26,820 bases of DNA from DASXZH01 sp036502005. GTDB lineage: Bacteria > Armatimonadota > Fimbriimonadia > Fimbriimonadales > Fimbriimonadaceae. This document shows positions 7,559 through 16,685 of this stretch, piece by piece. The stretch spans positions 1 through 26,820 of the forward strand of contig DASXZH010000062.1 in the NCBI GenBank assembly GCA_036502005.1, given 5' to 3'. The notes below the pieces were generated by a model. It saw only the letters and a program-made list of their open reading frames with translations, was not told where the DNA came from and did no database searches. The position numbers and the translations under genes are program-made. The stretch's first letter is position 1. Every line of letters begins with the position of its first letter.

Positions 7559-9283
7559 TTAAAGCTTGTGCGGCTGCAACTTACTCATAATCTCTTGCAA
7601 ACGCCCCTCTCCTTGCTCTTCCTTGAGGTTTTGCACGATCCTTTCATCCAATTTTCGCTTAAGGTACGCAGTGGCATCAGTAATAATGGTTTTACTTAGC
7701 CCCATCGTGCGCTCATCTTGCTCTACCGCAGCGAGCAGTTCTTGAGCGCCCTTATGGGTTTCCGGAAGCCACTGCCGTGCAGCGCCGGCAGGTGGTCCAT
7801 CCGGAAAAGACTTAACCAGTTCCGCAGCTAAACGGCGGCCGTTTGGGGTGAGGAAATGAGCGTCATCTTGCAAGAATGGCCAGATCTCGGTCCTGAATTG
7901 CGCGTCTAGTACCGCACCAAAAACAACGACCTCGGCAGCTTTCAGGGAAAGAGAAAGATTTACCGGCCGGGACGGCCTAGGGCCGGTTGCATTAATAACC
8001 GCGTATTCCGGGGTCGCGCGCCTGGCACGATCCACCTGTTCCCTCAGTGCAGTTCGTGCGTGGGCTGCATCTCGAATCTTTGGGTATGCGGGGGCGAGAT
8101 TATCAATGAAGCGCGCTCGTTGCAACTCGTCTATCTCCCCCGCAATTGCAGCTACTGCGAGCTTCCAAAACTCGTCGTCCGCGTAGGAATATTCTTTCTT
8201 CAACAGTTGGACTCGATATTCGAGCGGTGTGAGGCTGGATTTTGCGGCCAGCTTTACAGCCTCTGGTCCAGCGGCTTTTAGAAGGGTGTCCGGATCTTTG
8301 CCCTCCGGTACGGAGGCGATACGAACGCGAAGTCCCTCCGCGCTTAAAATCTCCGTTGCTCTTTCGGCAGCTTTTTGGCCCGCCGTATCGCTATCGTAAA
8401 GGACGGTTACGGCATCGCACCAGCGCCTCAGGAGCTTAGCGTGGTCTTGCGTTAGCGATGTCCCCAAGGAGGCGAAAGCCGTGTTTACCCCTGCACAGTG
8501 GCACGCAATGACATCGAGATAGCCTTCCACCAGCACAGCCTCTCTTTCGGTGCGCATAGCCTCTTTGGCGACGTTCATCGCATAGAGAACTTTGCTTTTC
8601 TTATAAAGCGGAGTGTCGCTGCTGTTGATGTATTTGGGCTGTCCGTCACCGATGATTCTTCCACCAAAAGCTACAAGATCACCCTTTTCATCTCTGATAG
8701 GAAACATCAACCGACGCCGAAACTTGTCGTAGTAGCCTTGAGTTTCGCTTCCATCAACCAAGAAGAGAGTTTTACAGTCTGCCAGCTTAAAGCCCTTTTT
8801 GCGGAGCCTGGCGGTTAGGGCTTCGCCGCCGTCCGGAGCGTAGCCAATCTCCCACTTCTCAAGGATATCTTTGGCGAGTGAGCGCGAAGCGCAGTACTCA
8901 ACAGCTTCCTTGTGTTGTGGCAACTGCTCTTGAAAAAAAGCAAGAGCTTCGGCCATAGCCGAGCGCTGGTTCATGCGCACGGTGCGCTCTTTCGGATTCT
9001 GCGTTTTAAGAACGACGCCGGCCAGTTCAGCCAAAACTTGCAGGGCTTCTACAAACTCAACGTTGCGGGTCTTCATGACCCAGTTGAATACATCACCGGT
9101 TTCGCCGCAAGACCAGCACTTATAACGGCCAGTTTCGGGGGTGACAGAAAAAGAGGGGTTACGATCCTGATGAAAAGGACATAACCCCTGATAGCGATTG
9201 CCGGTTTTTTTTAATAAGACAGATTGGCTGACGAGATCGACAATATTAACCCTTGCGCGGATCTCATCGATTTCATCGGCCAA
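7559..9283 (-). CDS. dnaG: DNA primase DnaG
   Basis: A 574-residue primase that makes RNA primers at the replication fork. The amino-terminal CHC2 zinc domain has Cys35, His38, Cys56 and Cys59. The core contains RRRLMFPI near 189-196 and the YINSSDTPLYKKS block at 219-230. The TOPRIM domain follows with Glu253 in LVEGYLD and Asp297/Asp299 in YDSDTAG. The carboxy-terminal 150 residues form the less conserved helicase-binding part. The start is TTG at 9283, eight bases after AAAGGG and four bases past the stop of the upstream gene, so the pair is likely coupled. Length is normal. Confidence 0.96.
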   Translation of the reverse strand: MADEIDEIRARVNIVDLVSQSVLLKKTGNRYQGLCPFHQDRNPSFSVTPETGRYKCWSCGETGDVFNWVMKTRNVEFVEALQVLAELAGVVLKTQNPKERTVRMNQRSAMAEALAFFQEQLPQHKEAVEYCASRSLAKDILEKWEIGYAPDGGEALTARLRKKGFKLADCKTLFLVDGSETQGYYDKFRRRLMFPIRDEKGDLVAFGGRIIGDGQPKYINSSDTPLYKKSKVLYAMNVAKEAMRTEREAVLVEGYLDVIACHCAGVNTAFASLGTSLTQDHAKLLRRWCDAVTVLYDSDTAGQKAAERATEILSAEGLRVRIASVPEGKDPDTLLKAAGPEAVKLAAKSSLTPLEYRVQLLKKEYSYADDEFWKLAVAAIAGEIDELQRARFIDNLAPAYPKIRDAAHARTALREQVDRARRATPEYAVINATGPRPSRPVNLSLSLKAAEVVVFGAVLDAQFRTEIWPFLQDDAHFLTPNGRRLAAELVKSFPDGPPAGAARQWLPETHKGAQELLAAVEQDERTMGLSKTIITDATAYLKRKLDERIVQNLKEEQGEGRLQEIMSKLQPHKL

Positions 9284-9287
9284 TGGA

Positions 9288-10490
9288 TCAACCCTTTCCG
9301 CCCGCGACTACGATTGCAGTCACTTCGTGAGGCTTGTCCGTTTGAAGGCGATTCAAGCGGAACGCCACGTGGCTGTGGGCGAGATAACGCAACACAAGGT
9401 TGTCGCCACCGATCTCGAATGCATCGGGGTTGCCGTACGTGTGCATCAACTGCTTAAATGTCGCACCGAAAGTGATACCGCGGTTCGTGCGAACGTTGGC
9501 GTCACCCATTCCAACAACCTCGATCTGGACGACTCGGTTGAGTTTGTCGATAATAAATGCGTATTGGCTTGGGCCGTGCTTATACACCCACCTGGTGTAC
9601 GTTGCAGGCTCCACTGTTCCGTTATTTCCGGGAGCAGCACCGCCAGCGGGAGCTTGGCCGCCGCCAAAGTTAGCGGGCGGGCCTCCGCGCTGGCCACCAC
9701 CACCAAATCGAGCACCAGGGCCAGCGCCGCTTGGCGGTAATCCGCTGCCGCCTTTGCCAGGGAACTGGGCTCTCTCTAGAGTGTCATCTTGAAAGCTATA
9801 CTCGGCGCTGGAATTTGAACGTTCGCTAGGTCCACCGACGCCACGAGCACCTCCGCCGAATTTGCCTTGAAGACCGCCGGGGCCGCCGCGAGCGCCGCCT
9901 CCGCCAGGGCCACGGGCGCCTACTCCGCCGCCACCACCAAGAGTTGGAGCGCCGCCGTTGTTTCCGCCACCGCCAGTAGGACCAACGCTACCCAGATTCA
10001 GGATCATATCTGGATTGCCGTATTTCTCAAGAACCTTCATTCCCGAATCAAAAAGTCGAATCCCGACCAATCCGGTTTCCGCGTTGGAAGTCATACCAAT
10101 ATGAGTCGAGACGATTCGTGTATGGTGGCCCCGACGGACCACTCGCACTCGGCGGCGCCTTACTCTGCGCCGGTGGCTAGAGGAACCTGAAGAACCGCTG
10201 GCCGGGGTTACAACCGTTGTAGTCGTAACTTTTTCACCGTTGGCCAAGATCTCTATGGTTTTCTTGGTTGACGATCCGGAAGGATGGGTTACAACCTTTG
10301 GAGCGGTCTGCTTTCTTGGCGGCGCTTTAGCAGGGGGCGCCTTTTTAGAAGGCGGCTGAGTGACAACCTTAGCGGGAGGCTTTGTCGCACCCTTAGGTGG
10401 TCCTTTCTTAGGCGGTTGCTGAGCAAAGACAGAAGCTGCCATTGCCCCGACAACACACATGCCTGCTATTTTCATCATTCGAATTTGCAA
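9288..10490 (-). CDS. Secreted Pro/Gly-rich protein with duplicated YGNPD domain
   Basis: About 400 residues, function unknown. The start is set at TTG 10490 because GGAGG (10505-10501) lies ten bases upstream; the GTG at 10523 precedes that site, and the ATGs at 10478/10475 are too far from it. A signal peptide (MMKIAGMCVVGAMAASVFA) ends at Ala before QQPPKK. A Pro/Lys-rich stretch and an Arg-rich patch (HRRRVRRRRVRVVRR) follow. Two copies of one domain come next: unit A has GIRLFDSGMKVLEKYGNPD and later WVYKHG with VVQIEVVG; unit B has GITFGATFKQLMHTYGNPD, LVLRYLAHS and VTAIVVAGG. Unit A is split by a long Gly-rich insertion. The gene abuts dnaG, four bases apart; no functional link to replication is apparent. 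Confidence 0.8.
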   Translation of the reverse strand: MQIRMMKIAGMCVVGAMAASVFAQQPPKKGPPKGATKPPAKVVTQPPSKKAPPAKAPPRKQTAPKVVTHPSGSSTKKTIEILANGEKVTTTTVVTPASGSSGSSSHRRRVRRRRVRVVRRGHHTRIVSTHIGMTSNAETGLVGIRLFDSGMKVLEKYGNPDMILNLGSVGPTGGGGNNGGAPTLGGGGGVGARGPGGGGARGGPGGLQGKFGGGARGVGGPSERSNSSAEYSFQDDTLERAQFPGKGGSGLPPSGAGPGARFGGGGQRGGPPANFGGGQAPAGGAAPGNNGTVEPATYTRWVYKHGPSQYAFIIDKLNRVVQIEVVGMGDANVRTNRGITFGATFKQLMHTYGNPDAFEIGGDNLVLRYLAHSHVAFRLNRLQTDKPHEVTAIVVAGGKG

Positions 10491-10651
10491 AATCGTTTTT
10501 CCTCCGAAACCTGGCTTACTCACAATCCACAGCTTAGACGCATCCTCGCACTAATTCGTCACATTCAGGAGCGCACTTTGCCGAATAGTCTACACAGTTT
10601 ACGTAAGGTATACCTAGAGATACAACTTCTTGAGGAGCTTGGCAAAAAAAT

Positions 10652-10975
10652 ATGGCTGCTGATCTGGCAATTAAAGCAAATGATTTCGAAAATAACGTCC
10701 TACATTCCGACGTTCCTGTTCTCGTAGACTTCTGGGCTGAGTGGTGCGGACCGTGCAAGGCCATTGGTCCGTCCATTGAGCAACTTGCTACAGAGTATGA
10801 CGGACGCGCCAAAGTTTACAAGTTAAACGTTGACAGCGAAGGTGAAATTGCGCAGCGATACAACGTTATGAGCATTCCTGCACTTCTCGTTTTTAAAGGT
10901 GGGAAAGTGGTTGACCAAATGGTAGGGGCTGCACCCAAGCAAAGCATTGCTGCTTTGATCGACCGTTCGCTTTAA
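10652..10975 (+). CDS. trxA: Thioredoxin
   Basis: A 107-residue cytosolic thioredoxin, the normal length, that reduces protein disulfides. The active site is WCGPC at residues 31-35 (Cys32 and Cys35), the cis-Pro loop is MSIPALL, and the fold ends with the usual GAAPKQSI helix. The ATG at 10652 has GAGGAG about 14 bases upstream, which is rather distant. A clear terminator follows. It is divergent from the Gly-rich secreted protein gene, with 10491-10651 holding both leaders and no clear consensus promoter. Confidence 0.97.
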   Translation: MAADLAIKANDFENNVLHSDVPVLVDFWAEWCGPCKAIGPSIEQLATEYDGRAKVYKLNVDSEGEIAQRYNVMSIPALLVFKGGKVVDQMVGAAPKQSIAALIDRSL

Positions 10976-10984
10976 TCGTTATTT

Positions 10985-11009
10985 GCCCTGGCTTCGCTAG
11001 GGCCTTTTT
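10985..11009 (+). terminator. Intrinsic terminator of trxA
   Basis: GCCCTGGC and GCTAGGGC form an eight-pair stem (one G-T pair) around a TTC loop at 10985-11003, followed by CCTTTTTG. It lies ten bases past the thioredoxin stop and 20 bases before the start of the next gene. Confidence 0.85.
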
Positions 11010-11029
11010 GTAAATAAAGAAGCTGCCTT

Positions 11030-12565
11030 TTGCCTGAACTCAAAACACAACCGAGCCACGGCTTCTTTTTCAGCTTCATCACCTTCTTCGGCCGTTTCGG
11101 GGGAGTTCTGCGCGCCCTCGTTATCGCCGCTTTTTTTGGTGCCAACCTGCAAACGGACGGGTATCGCTTAGCCTTTCAGGCACCGGAATGGTTGTTTTTT
11201 CTAATTTCCGGGACTGCACTTGGAAGCGCATTCACCCCGATTTATTCAGAACTGATTGCCAACAACAAGGAAAAGGAAGCTTCGGACCTTTTCAATGTAC
11301 TGCTCAGCGTTATCTTAACCTTTGGGGTTGCCGCTCTTATTTTTGGAGCGGGAGCACTTAACCAAATCACGCACCTTCTTGCGCCGGGCAAACCACAGTT
11401 TGCGCTGAGCCAAATTTCAGAAATGGCCGGCTTATTAATGCCGGCGATGTGGTGCTTGGGTATCGGCAGTCTGCTTTACGGGGCTCTTTACGCTCGCAGG
11501 AAATTAGCAATACCCGGTTTAGGGAATGCGATTCTTAGCTTCGGCGTCATTTTCGGGGCCTTATCGGGCAGTGCGACAGGCCAAATTGAGTATGCAGCTT
11601 GGGGAGCACTAGCAGGCGCCATATTTGGGTCGCTCGTTTTTCCTCTAATAGCGGTGCGCGGGAGTGGGATCCGCTACAAATTCAGCCTCGATTTTAAAAC
11701 GGAGGGAGTTGCGCTGGTTTTGAGCAACCTCGTTCGGGACAGCCTTATCTTCGGAATGCCTGTGCTGTTGATCATCACCATGCAGGTGTTTGCAAGCGAT
11801 CTCCAGCCAGGTTCGAACAGCATTTTGGATTATGCAACGCAGGTTGCTTGGCTTCCGGTCCTGATTTTTGGCATACCGCTTTCTGCCGCGCTCTCACCTG
11901 CTTTAGCGCATTTTCGGTCGCTCCATCGGCCCGATTTGGAAAGAGCGGAAATCGCGAAAAGTTTTACGACCATGTGCTTCTTGGTCTTCCCCATTTCAGC
12001 CGCCTTGTTGGCGCTGGCTCCCGCCATTTCAGTTGCTCTTTTTGAACACGGAAAGTTTGAACATCAACAGGCTTTGCAATGCGCTTACTTGCTACGGGTC
12101 TTTGCGGTGGGCGTAGCAGGCTGGGCGATTCACCCTATCTTTGCCCGAGCGCTTATCGCTACAACGGACGCATGGAATGCGGCGTTTCTTGGGCTATTGA
12201 GTCCGGTTCTTCTTTGTATCACGATCTTGGCGATGAGTTCAAGGCATACGCCTTTGGCGATAATTCCGCTTGGTTTTACGGTGGTGATAATCCTAGTTGC
12301 GGCGGCCCTCTTTTTCATGGTTTGCCAGGAGTTTGGGTGGGAGATAGCCAAGCCCTGTGCGATCGGCAAGCTTAAGTGCTTACTTTGCGCGGGTGTTGCC
12401 GGAGGGGTTTTATACGGAGCGTCGATTCTCCTTGAAGGGCCGCTTCAAGGATCGTTCCTGTGGCCCATTTTATTGTTGCTTCTCTTGGCCGGGGCATGGA
12501 TCAATCTGCTTATGGGCAAGCTGCTAAAAATGCCGGAAGCCGGGTTCGTCGAACGGGCCATGTGA
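11030..12565 (+). CDS. murJ: MurJ/MviN-family lipid II flippase
   Basis: A 511-residue polytopic membrane protein with roughly 14 hydrophobic helices, the size and layout of MurJ, which flips lipid II across the inner membrane for peptidoglycan synthesis. Family marks include FFGANLQTDGYRLAF near 39-53, GTALGSAFTPIYSE near 62-75, and ARALIATTDAWNA in the second half. The start is TTG at 11030, since stops lie just upstream; its ribosome binding site is weak (AAGAAG). It comes directly after the trxA terminator and so needs its own promoter, which I could not identify. A related polysaccharide exporter of the MOP superfamily is the main alternative. Confidence 0.85.
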   Translation: MPELKTQPSHGFFFSFITFFGRFGGVLRALVIAAFFGANLQTDGYRLAFQAPEWLFFLISGTALGSAFTPIYSELIANNKEKEASDLFNVLLSVILTFGVAALIFGAGALNQITHLLAPGKPQFALSQISEMAGLLMPAMWCLGIGSLLYGALYARRKLAIPGLGNAILSFGVIFGALSGSATGQIEYAAWGALAGAIFGSLVFPLIAVRGSGIRYKFSLDFKTEGVALVLSNLVRDSLIFGMPVLLIITMQVFASDLQPGSNSILDYATQVAWLPVLIFGIPLSAALSPALAHFRSLHRPDLERAEIAKSFTTMCFLVFPISAALLALAPAISVALFEHGKFEHQQALQCAYLLRVFAVGVAGWAIHPIFARALIATTDAWNAAFLGLLSPVLLCITILAMSSRHTPLAIIPLGFTVVIILVAAALFFMVCQEFGWEIAKPCAIGKLKCLLCAGVAGGVLYGASILLEGPLQGSFLWPILLLLLLAGAWINLLMGKLLKMPEAGFVERAM

Positions 12566-12626
12566 CGGGTTCAACCGTAGGTAAACTTCGACCCCGTTTT
12601 CGTAGAAAACAATGAGGTTTCGTTAA

Positions 12627-13808
12627 ATGCAAGAAGCAGTAATTCTCTCTGGCGTCCGCACTCCGATTGGTGCATTTATGGGCAGTTTGTCCAGCCTAAC
12701 CGCACCCCAACTTGGCGCGGCTGCAATCAGGGAATCGGTGATTCGGGCGGGCGTCAAGCCAGAAGAAGTCGACGAAGTCATCATGGGCTGCGTGCTTACG
12801 GGAGGTCTTGGTCAGGCTCCGGCAAGGCAGGCTTCCTTGGGAGGCGGTCTTCCCGACAGCGTTCCTTGCCTAACCATCAACAAGGTTTGCGGCTCCGGAA
12901 TGAAGGCGGTTATGCTGGCAGCCCAGGCGATCAAGCTGGGGGATAGTAAAGTTGTGGTTGCAGGCGGAATGGAATCGATGTCCAACGCGCCTTACGCCCT
13001 CGATAAGGCCCGCACCGGCTATCGAATGGGCAACGGCACTCTTATTGACACCATGATCCACGATGGCCTGTGGGACCCGTACAACAATGTTCACATGGGC
13101 ACCTGTGGGGATGCCACGTCTTCCGAATGCAACATATCCCGTGAGGAACTTGATGCCTTCGCTGCTGAAAGCTACAAAAGGGCACTGGCGGCCCAAAAAG
13201 AGGGCCGGTTAAGCGCCGAAATCGTACCGATCGAGATCCCGCAAAGGAAAGGTGACCCAATCGTGGTTTCCATGGATGAAGAGCCGGGCAAAGGCAATCC
13301 GGAGAAGCTTCCCTCCCTTCGACCAGCATTTGGCAAAGAAGGCGTTACCACGGCAGGCAATGCAAGTTCCATTAACGATGGAGGCGCAGCCCTGGTGTTA
13401 AGCAGCCGAAGCGAGGCTGAAAAGCGCGGTTTGAAGCCCCTTGGCAAGGTTGTCGCCTATGCCACCCATGCCCAAGAACCGCAGTGGTTCACCACTGCTC
13501 CGGCCTATGCCGTACAGAAACTTTTGGCAAATGCAGGATTATCTGTAAATGACATCGATCTTTTTGAAGTCAATGAGGCCTTTTCAGTCGTCGCTATCGT
13601 TGTGTCTCAAAAAGCTGGCATTCCGCACGAGAAAATGAACGTCAACGGCGGTGCGGTAGCACTGGGACATCCTATAGGCATGACAGGCGCTAGGCTTGTG
13701 CTTACAGCTCTCCACGAATTGCGGCGACGAGGCGGCAAATACGCGGTTGCAACACCTTGCATCGGCGGCGGAGAAGCGACGGCTGTCCTGCTTGAGGCCA
13801 TCTATTAG
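12627..13808 (+). CDS. Acetyl-CoA C-acetyltransferase (thiolase)
   Basis: A 393-residue biosynthetic-type thiolase that condenses two acetyl-CoA to acetoacetyl-CoA (or the reverse in beta-oxidation). All catalytic residues are in the canonical places: Cys88 in NKVCGSG, the NEAF motif, His348 in GHPIG and Cys378 in PCIGGG. Length is exactly that of the family. The ATG at 12627 is preceded by GAGG 11 bases upstream. It lies alone between murJ and glgA, so pathway context is missing. Substrate range (acetoacetyl versus longer 3-ketoacyl) cannot be fixed from sequence. Confidence 0.96.
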   Translation: MQEAVILSGVRTPIGAFMGSLSSLTAPQLGAAAIRESVIRAGVKPEEVDEVIMGCVLTGGLGQAPARQASLGGGLPDSVPCLTINKVCGSGMKAVMLAAQAIKLGDSKVVVAGGMESMSNAPYALDKARTGYRMGNGTLIDTMIHDGLWDPYNNVHMGTCGDATSSECNISREELDAFAAESYKRALAAQKEGRLSAEIVPIEIPQRKGDPIVVSMDEEPGKGNPEKLPSLRPAFGKEGVTTAGNASSINDGGAALVLSSRSEAEKRGLKPLGKVVAYATHAQEPQWFTTAPAYAVQKLLANAGLSVNDIDLFEVNEAFSVVAIVVSQKAGIPHEKMNVNGGAVALGHPIGMTGARLVLTALHELRRRGGKYAVATPCIGGGEATAVLLEAIY

Positions 13809-13888
13809 TCGCGAATAACTCGTAAAATTACCAACCGTGTCGAACTTCATTCCCGGGAATGGGATCAGTAATCCTGTCAGTGCAAGAC

Positions 13889-13911
13889 AAACGCTGCTGA
13901 AGCGTTTCAGC
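13889..13911 (+). promoter_or_regulatory. Two mutually exclusive hairpins upstream of glgA
   Basis: AAACGCT (13889-13895) pairs with AGCGTTT (13901-13907), or GCTGAA (13896-13901) pairs with TTCAGC (13906-13911); the two cannot form together. A perfect 14-base palindrome, CATTCCCGGGAATG, precedes them in the same gap. The site is about 50 bases before the glgA start. Whether it is a terminator of the thiolase gene or a regulatory leader is unknown. Confidence 0.35.
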
Positions 13912-13958
13912 GAGAAGCATGCACTTTGGGGGCGGACGGGAATGGAGGAAGGGTCGGT

Positions 13959-15434
13959 TTGAAAATATTAATGTTGTCGGCGGAAGTCTCACCTTTTGCC
14001 AAAGTCGGCGGGCTCGCCGATGTGGTGGGTTCGCTGCCCAAAGATTTGATTAAGCTTGGCCATGATTGCCGCGTGATCATGCCTGCCTATGCAATGATCG
14101 AAAACGATCCTCAGTGGGAGATCAAAACTGTCCTCCACAAGTTCACGGTCCGCATAAACCCCACGTGGACGAAGGAAGCCTATCTCAAGGAGATCGTACA
14201 CGCCGGAGTCACCTTCTATTTGCTCGGCACCGATGAGTGGTTCGGTGAGAGCACCAGCAGCCAGACCGTTTACCTTCCGGGCAGCGATCAGCATCTATTT
14301 TTCTCCAAAGCTGTGCTAACGGCCATGATCGCAACGGGTTGGATCCCCGACATCGTGCACTGCAACGACTGGCACACCGGATTCACGCCCGTTCTTATGC
14401 GCGAGATGAGGGACAAGACCTTTGAGCAGTCTGCCTCTATTTTTACCATCCACAACCTCGCCTACCAGGGCGAGTTTGATGCCGATGTGCTTAAGAAGCT
14501 CGATCTTCCGATGGAGCTTTTCAACTGGAATCAGCTTGAAACGTACGGCCGTGTTAACTTCTTAAAAGCGGGCTGCGTGTATGCCGACCAGGTGAATACA
14601 GTTAGCCCAACCTACGCCAAGGAGATCCAAACTCCCGAGTATGGCTGTCGCCTCGAAGGTTTGATGAAGCACTTGGCGGATTACGATCGACTGAGCGGAA
14701 TCCTGAATGGCATCGATTACGATGAGTTCAATCCGGAAACCGATCCTGCGATTCCTGCCCATTTTTCCGCGCAGTCGCCCGCTGGTAAAGCGGCTTGCAA
14801 AGCAGGCGTTCTGGCGGAGTTAGGTTTGCGTTCGATTAAGGGTTCGGCGCTGATGGGGGTCGTTAGCCGGCTTAGCAGCCAGAAAGGCATGGACCTGATG
14901 CTGGAAACTGCTCAGGAGCTTTTTGCTCTTAATGCTCAACTGATTATTCAGGGCCTTGGAGACCCGTGGCTTGCCAGCGAGTTCCGGAACTTGCAAGACG
15001 CTTACCCGGACAATTTTAGATTTGTTGAGAAATTCGATGCACCGTTGGCGCAGCGAGTTTATGCCGGATCGGATATTTTCCTGATGCCGAGTTCTTTTGA
15101 GCCTTGTGGATTGGGGCAGCTTATTGCCATGCGCTACGGAACCGTTCCGCTCGTTCGCAAAACGGGTGGCCTGGCCGATACGGTTTTCGATGGCCTAAAC
15201 GGGTTTGTGTTTGAGCATCGTTCTTCCGCTGAGTTTTTGGCTACCTGCCAACGCGCGATTAGCACTTTTGGCGAGCCTGATAAGTGGGGCAAGCTGGTTC
15301 AGTCTGCCATGACTTCGGACCATTCGTGGAAGCGGTCTGCCTGCGAGTACGTGGACATGTATGAGAAAGCGTTAGAAGAGCGGCGCCAATCGTTGTTGGC
15401 GGGATTGCCGCTGAAGAATGTGATGGCAAGCTAA
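13959..15434 (+). CDS. glgA: Glycogen synthase (ADP-glucose type, GT5)
   Basis: This transfers glucose from ADP-glucose to a growing alpha-1,4-glucan. I chose TTG at 13959, which starts MKILMLSAEVSPFAKVGGL, the normal amino terminus. GGAGG (13944-13948) lies ten bases upstream, whereas the in-frame TTG at 13926 has none. The protein is 491 residues with the KxGGL nucleotide-sugar motif at 15-19, the HCNDWHTGF motif near 130, the linker GILNGIDYDEFNP, VSRLSSQKGMDL opening the second domain, and SSFEPCGLGQ with catalytic-region Glu381. Length is typical. No other glycogen gene is next to it. Confidence 0.96.
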   Translation: MKILMLSAEVSPFAKVGGLADVVGSLPKDLIKLGHDCRVIMPAYAMIENDPQWEIKTVLHKFTVRINPTWTKEAYLKEIVHAGVTFYLLGTDEWFGESTSSQTVYLPGSDQHLFFSKAVLTAMIATGWIPDIVHCNDWHTGFTPVLMREMRDKTFEQSASIFTIHNLAYQGEFDADVLKKLDLPMELFNWNQLETYGRVNFLKAGCVYADQVNTVSPTYAKEIQTPEYGCRLEGLMKHLADYDRLSGILNGIDYDEFNPETDPAIPAHFSAQSPAGKAACKAGVLAELGLRSIKGSALMGVVSRLSSQKGMDLMLETAQELFALNAQLIIQGLGDPWLASEFRNLQDAYPDNFRFVEKFDAPLAQRVYAGSDIFLMPSSFEPCGLGQLIAMRYGTVPLVRKTGGLADTVFDGLNGFVFEHRSSAEFLATCQRAISTFGEPDKWGKLVQSAMTSDHSWKRSACEYVDMYEKALEERRQSLLAGLPLKNVMAS

Positions 15435-15764
15435 CCCCTTTCATTTTTTGATTTTTGGTTTTTGATTTTTGATTTCAAAAATGTCATCTGGTGCCCCCTA
15501 TATGTGAGGGCGCAAAGTCGCCTTTATACTGCCCATATAACTGCCATTGCGACACAAGACTGCGCACCGAACGGAGGGAGAACCAGGGGAGCGAGGTACG
15601 AGCGGAACTGGAGGGGGTAGCTAGCGGGCCCGTCGCGACTAGCGACACGACAATTGATCATTTGAAGTCAACCCTCGATTTTTCGATTCGCCATTTATCG
15701 ATTAACAGATCCAGGAAGCCTGAATTTAGCACGGGCCTTCGTTTTTTCGGTCCAGAATTGATCT
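15435..15764 (+). other. Gene-free gap before queG
   Basis: It opens with a run of TTTTTGATT-like units (15444-15476), then mixed sequence including a GTCGC/GCGAC hairpin (15631-15645), and AT-rich stretches with CGATTTTTCGATT near 15676. An open frame of 98 codons from 15491 has unlikely composition and runs out of phase into queG, so I do not call it. No riboswitch (preQ1 included), tRNA or clear promoter was recognised. Confidence 0.5.
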
Positions 15765-16685
15765 GTGATACCAAGCGAGGTAATTAAAGAAAAGGCGCTT
15801 TCGCTTGGATTCACCACCGTTGGGATTTGTCCAGCCTTGCCTGCTCCGCATTTCTCGGCTTATCAATCCTGGTTGGACAAGGGTTATCACGGGACGATGG
15901 CTTACATGGCGACCTCATCAGCTTTGCGCTCTGATCCCTCGAGTTTGTTGCCCGGTGCGCGTTCTGTTGTTGCGGTGACCTTGAACTACAACCAATCGAA
16001 TCCCGCTGTTGAGGGCCAGCCGCGGGTTGCGCGGTACGCACTGGGTAGGGATTATCACAAGGTGCTGCGGGCAAAGCTGCGGGGATTGGCTTCTTGGTTG
16101 TCTTTGGCTTATCCGGGGGAACAATTTCGGGCCTGCGTGGATTCCGCGCCGATTTTCGAACGGGATTATGCGCAGTTGGCTGGGTTGGGATGGTTTGGCA
16201 AGAACACCTGCCTTATCGATTCAAAGCGTGGGAGTTGGTTCTTTATTGGCCTTTTGCTAACTACGATCGAGTTCGATTTTGATCTTCCCGCTGTCGGTGG
16301 ATGCGGGACTTGTTCAAAGTGCATTGACGCCTGCCCAACGGGAGCTATTGTTTTCGAAGAGGATCGTTGGCAAGTGGACGCGCGGCGCTGCATCAGCTAT
16401 TTAACAATTGAGCACCGTGGGGCCTTGGTCGCGAATATTGGCGACTGGACGGTTGGGTGCGACGTTTGCCAAGAGGTTTGCCCTTTCAACGAGCCGCGCT
16501 CATCTCAGCCTCTGCGTGGGGTGACTACCATTGAGCCTGATTTTTTGAAGTTAAGGAGTTGGCCCTCCTTAGAGCAGTTGACGCAGATCTCGTACGAGGA
16601 TTGGGATTCGCTTACGCGCGGCTCCGCCGCGCGTAGGGTTGGGTATGAGGGACTGAAACGGAATGCGAAGATGAATCTGGTGTAG
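15765..16685 (+). CDS. queG: Epoxyqueuosine reductase QueG
   Basis: QueG carries out the last step of queuosine synthesis, reducing epoxyqueuosine in tRNA with a cobalamin cofactor and two 4Fe-4S clusters. Cluster ligands are visible in CGTCSKCIDACPTGAI and in CDVCQEVCPFN. The amino-terminal cobalamin-binding domain includes RYALGRDYHKVLRAKL and GLGWFGKNTCLI. At 306 residues it lacks the C-terminal HEAT-like extension of longer forms. The start is GTG at 15765; no good ribosome binding site is seen, so translation may be weak or leaderless. Its TAG stop directly abuts the stop of a small gene on the other strand. Confidence 0.93.
   Translation: MIPSEVIKEKALSLGFTTVGICPALPAPHFSAYQSWLDKGYHGTMAYMATSSALRSDPSSLLPGARSVVAVTLNYNQSNPAVEGQPRVARYALGRDYHKVLRAKLRGLASWLSLAYPGEQFRACVDSAPIFERDYAQLAGLGWFGKNTCLIDSKRGSWFFIGLLLTTIEFDFDLPAVGGCGTCSKCIDACPTGAIVFEEDRWQVDARRCISYLTIEHRGALVANIGDWTVGCDVCQEVCPFNEPRSSQPLRGVTTIEPDFLKLRSWPSLEQLTQISYEDWDSLTRGSAARRVGYEGLKRNAKMNLV

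Noticed and set aside
9198..10190. Long frames opposite the Gly-rich protein gene
   Set aside because: They are shadows caused by GC-biased third positions of that gene.
15567..15605. Sequence (CCGAACGG, GGAGGGAGAACCAGGGG) recalling part of a riboswitch core
   Set aside because: Only loosely similar; the order and pairing elements expected for a c-di-AMP or cobalamin riboswitch are not present.
15491..15787. 98-codon open frame before queG
   Set aside because: Composition is unlike a protein, no ribosome binding site, overlaps the queG start out of phase.
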